Shown here piece after piece: positions 62,401-64,000 of a stretch of 64,000 bases of DNA. The notes beneath the pieces were generated by a model. It was given only the letters and a program-made list of their open reading frames with translations, had not been told where the DNA came from and did no database searches. The DNA is from Lepidurus packardi (taxonomy: Eukaryota > Arthropoda > Branchiopoda > Notostraca > Triopsidae). Every line of letters starts with the position of its first letter. The stretch's first letter is position 1. The translations under genes and the position numbers were made by a program. The stretch is from positions 3,782,001 through 3,846,000 of the forward strand of contig JAKZAN010000004.1 of assembly GCA_023053545.1 (NCBI GenBank), in the 5' to 3' direction.

Positions 62401-63900
62401 GTGGACCTGCATAACCATTAACATTTTCGACAAAGTTGCCAGCGAAGCGGGCAGGTCAGCCCTATCAAATGGTCAAAATTGCTGTCGGTAGCCAGCTAGC
62501 AAACTTATAACACATGTATAGTTGTATTGCTATGCTTGGCCATGGGGTTTCCCACATGGCAAAATTTGCACGTGGCAAAACTGCGTCCCGAATCGAAGTT
62601 TTTTCCTCTTAATTTTTTTCTTATGGCCAAGCTCAGATGTTACTCCAGGAACCATTTGTCTCAGATGTTATTCCAGGAACCATTTGCTCCTGTGTGGAGA
62701 GGCCCAGCAGTACAAGAATCAATACAACACCTTGTCATCTACAAGGTCGCCGCAAGCTTTGAAGCCAATTTGCCCTCAGAAATCAAAAGACAGTCGACCC
62801 ACTTTACGATTTACCAGTATAGTCTGCACTTAATTAAAAAAAAATCAAATTGATAATTATAGTTACTGGCTACACACTGATATACACACTAATATGTCTA
62901 CATAGTGCACGCTTATATAGCACATGATAACCTTTTTTTAATGCCATTTAGAGCTTTGAAATGCGTAAATGGAAATACTATTCTTTCGCTTGCTACAGAA
63001 AAGATGACGTGCGGTCTCCCTCGCCCAGTTTAACTATTCGAGCTCCAAACGACCCAATAAAAACGGGTCGAAATACGTTTTTTTGAAAAAACTTGGCTTA
63101 CCTTAGGCCTTGGTGCGTACTAGGCACTTGATCCAGTGCCATCCGATACTGTTTAATAGCTTGGGAGTAGTCGCCTAGTTTCACATAAATATTCCCCATG
63201 TTGAGCCTCAGTCGCCCTGCTCCACTAAACAGACGGTTTTTGACCAAGCTTTGATAGGTACTCAGAGCTTCCGAGTACATTTCGCTTAACGTGTACTGGC
63301 TTGCCAAGTTGAAGAGAACCTATCAGGGTTTCCACACATTTACGGGACTTTCTTTTTAAACGTGGTGTCATAGATACCGAAAATGTGAGGTCTAAATTGT
63401 GGCCTTCAGTGAGTCCGGCTTGCTCGCGTTGTTTAATCAAAGAACGCTCTTTAGTGGAAGCTTCTTTGGCCTTGTCAAGAGCAGTCTTGCGATCTCCTCG
63501 TGCACCAGCCATACACGATTCTTCGACGAAGGCGGATACTTTGCGTTCCAATGCTTTTAGTTTGTCTTCCATGCTAATTAACAATGCAAATTGTAAAATA
63601 AGAGCGTACCTGTGTGGTTTACGATAAGGTGTGTCTTAATTATAATCCCGAGTATTTTTGAAACATTTCCAGGCGGACAGTTTAATAGGGTCTATACTCT
63701 ATATTTGACTAACCATAATTGTACCTTTCAGTGGGCCGGTCGAACGAACGAGCTGATTTACTAGGAGCAGTATTACGTGGGTCTATGATGTTGTTACGTC
63801 CCGACGAAGTGTAACCAACGCCTTTAACTGCTGTTGTAGGTCGATTAGCATCGTTACCCATCGTCATAGGTCTTAAAGCTGTTCCCATCCCACTTGACCA
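56490..63900 (-). CDS. IFT88: Intraflagellar transport protein 88 (TPR protein), N-terminus beyond window
   Basis: Core subunit of IFT-B, the complex that carries cargo for building cilia; it acts at the base and inside the cilium (family knowledge). Thirteen minus-strand exons join in phase: 63900(or earlier)-63725, 63573-63378, 63319-63102, 61473-61364, 61268-61147, 61095-60938, 60888-60702, 60612-60278, 59933-59822, 59337-59103, 56955-56839, 56779-56666, 56611-56490. They give about 733 residues against about 830 in vertebrates, so roughly 100 N-terminal residues lie beyond the edge. Landmarks in order are GMGTALRPM; KALERKVSAFVEESCMA; repeated TPR motifs such as MGNIYVKLGDYSQAIKQYRM and ALYNLGLTYQKLGQRDEALD; LRALVRLCTDLGLKEASEYA; and the acidic C-terminus EELGEDLLPL. 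The donor at 61147 was chosen because it aligns without a gap; 61138 is the alternative. The junction between the first two exons is the least certain. Confidence 0.97.
56956..59102 (-). other. IFT88 intron, 2.1 kb
   Basis: AT-rich phase 1 intron. A degenerate TCTAATTT tandem patch lies at about 57415-57490. Unassigned plus-strand frames lie at 58.54-58.93 kb, one with a hAT-like motif listed separately. Confidence 0.85.
58542..58727 (+). pseudogene. Possible hAT transposase C-terminal fragment
   Basis: The frame contains PVIATCASSERALVLVEK, which resembles the conserved ATSASSERxFS motif of the hAT dimerisation region. Just before it is SSLRSRVNKLISF, similar to the segment that normally follows that motif, so the order would be reversed. 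Too short to be functional, and the match may be coincidental. Confidence 0.25.
59338..59821 (-). other. IFT88 intron, 484 bp
   Basis: Phase 0 intron of AT-rich DNA with nothing recognised inside. Confidence 0.85.
60005..60247. mobile_element. Small MITE in an IFT88 intron, Tc1/mariner-like ends
   Basis: The left end GGAACCTGCGTAAGGCGACCAC is mirrored on the right as AAAACCTGGTCTGGCGACCACC. GGTGGTC words recur inside. TA dinucleotides border the proposed ends (60003-60004 and 60248-60249). The superfamily is a guess from end sequence and TA. It lies in the intron between the exons ending at 60278 and starting at 59933. Confidence 0.5.
61474..63101 (-). other. IFT88 intron, 1.6 kb
   Basis: Phase 2 intron of AT-rich DNA with a short tandem duplication. 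Two overlapping frames of about 105 codons near 62.5-62.8 kb span the duplication and resemble nothing. Confidence 0.85.
62632..62687. repeat. 28-bp tandem duplication
   Basis: Two adjacent copies of CTCAGATGTTA(C/T)TCCAGG and the following bases, with two differences in 28. Confidence 0.9.
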
Positions 63901-64000
63901 CTGTTTTATAGAGACAGTTTTACTATTATGAAGACCAATTTTTGCAATCAGATAAGGTAGTCGCTTAGGCAATTTGCCAAGATTATGGCTGGCACTGTTT

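Noticed and set aside
63608..63670. Possible extra IFT88 exon ending at CACACAG|GTACGC
   Set aside because: The frame is open but unlike IFT88, and the flanking exons join directly in phase without it.
1..64000. tRNA or rRNA genes
   Set aside because: I looked for TPsiC-type GTTCRANNC words with a matching acceptor stem and for conserved rRNA words and found no convincing case. A covariance-model scan would settle it.

Overview
The window is eukaryotic nuclear DNA. Its genes are interrupted by GT-AG introns, there are TATA and AATAAA signals, and the intergenic DNA is AT-rich and full of short terminal-inverted-repeat elements. Three protein genes can be rebuilt exon by exon. The SLC16-type transporter resembles arthropod proteins most closely, and IFT88 implies an animal with cilia at least in sensory neurons. 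I infer an arthropod, not obviously a fly, and cannot name a genus.

Layout. From 1 to about 25.0 kb I recognise no gene. This stretch holds an exon-like segment with strong splice sites (12.6 kb), some acceptor-bounded reading frames (21.0-22.2 kb), a probable retrocopy with an 8-bp target duplication and an A tail (21.2-21.9 kb), and a 165-bp hAT-like element with a 41-base C run (24.7 kb). TIMM13/Tim13 lies on the minus strand at 25.1-25.6 kb, with three coding exons and a likely 5' UTR intron. From 25.7 to 43.9 kb the DNA is gene-poor. It contains two abutting perfect palindromes (28.57-28.67 kb), a nested stack of mobile elements (30.7-32.3 kb), a 33-bp hAT-like element with perfect 8-bp target duplications (33.15 kb), and a set of unassigned plus-strand reading frames (34.6-39.4 kb). 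A ten-exon SLC16/monocarboxylate-transporter-like gene runs on the plus strand from 44.1 to 56.16 kb behind a TATA box, and its large introns carry several of the same elements. IFT88 runs convergently on the minus strand from 56.49 kb to beyond the right edge. Thirteen exons are visible and only the N-terminal part is missing.

The three genes have unrelated jobs: mitochondrial intermembrane-space chaperone, plasma-membrane solute transport, and intraflagellar transport. No operon-like logic is expected. The SLC16 and IFT88 stop codons are only about 330 bp apart, so their 3' ends may overlap. The most unusual material is in the non-coding DNA: the twin palindromes, the minimal hAT-like element, and at least five families of short elements, several with intact target duplications and one clear nesting order.
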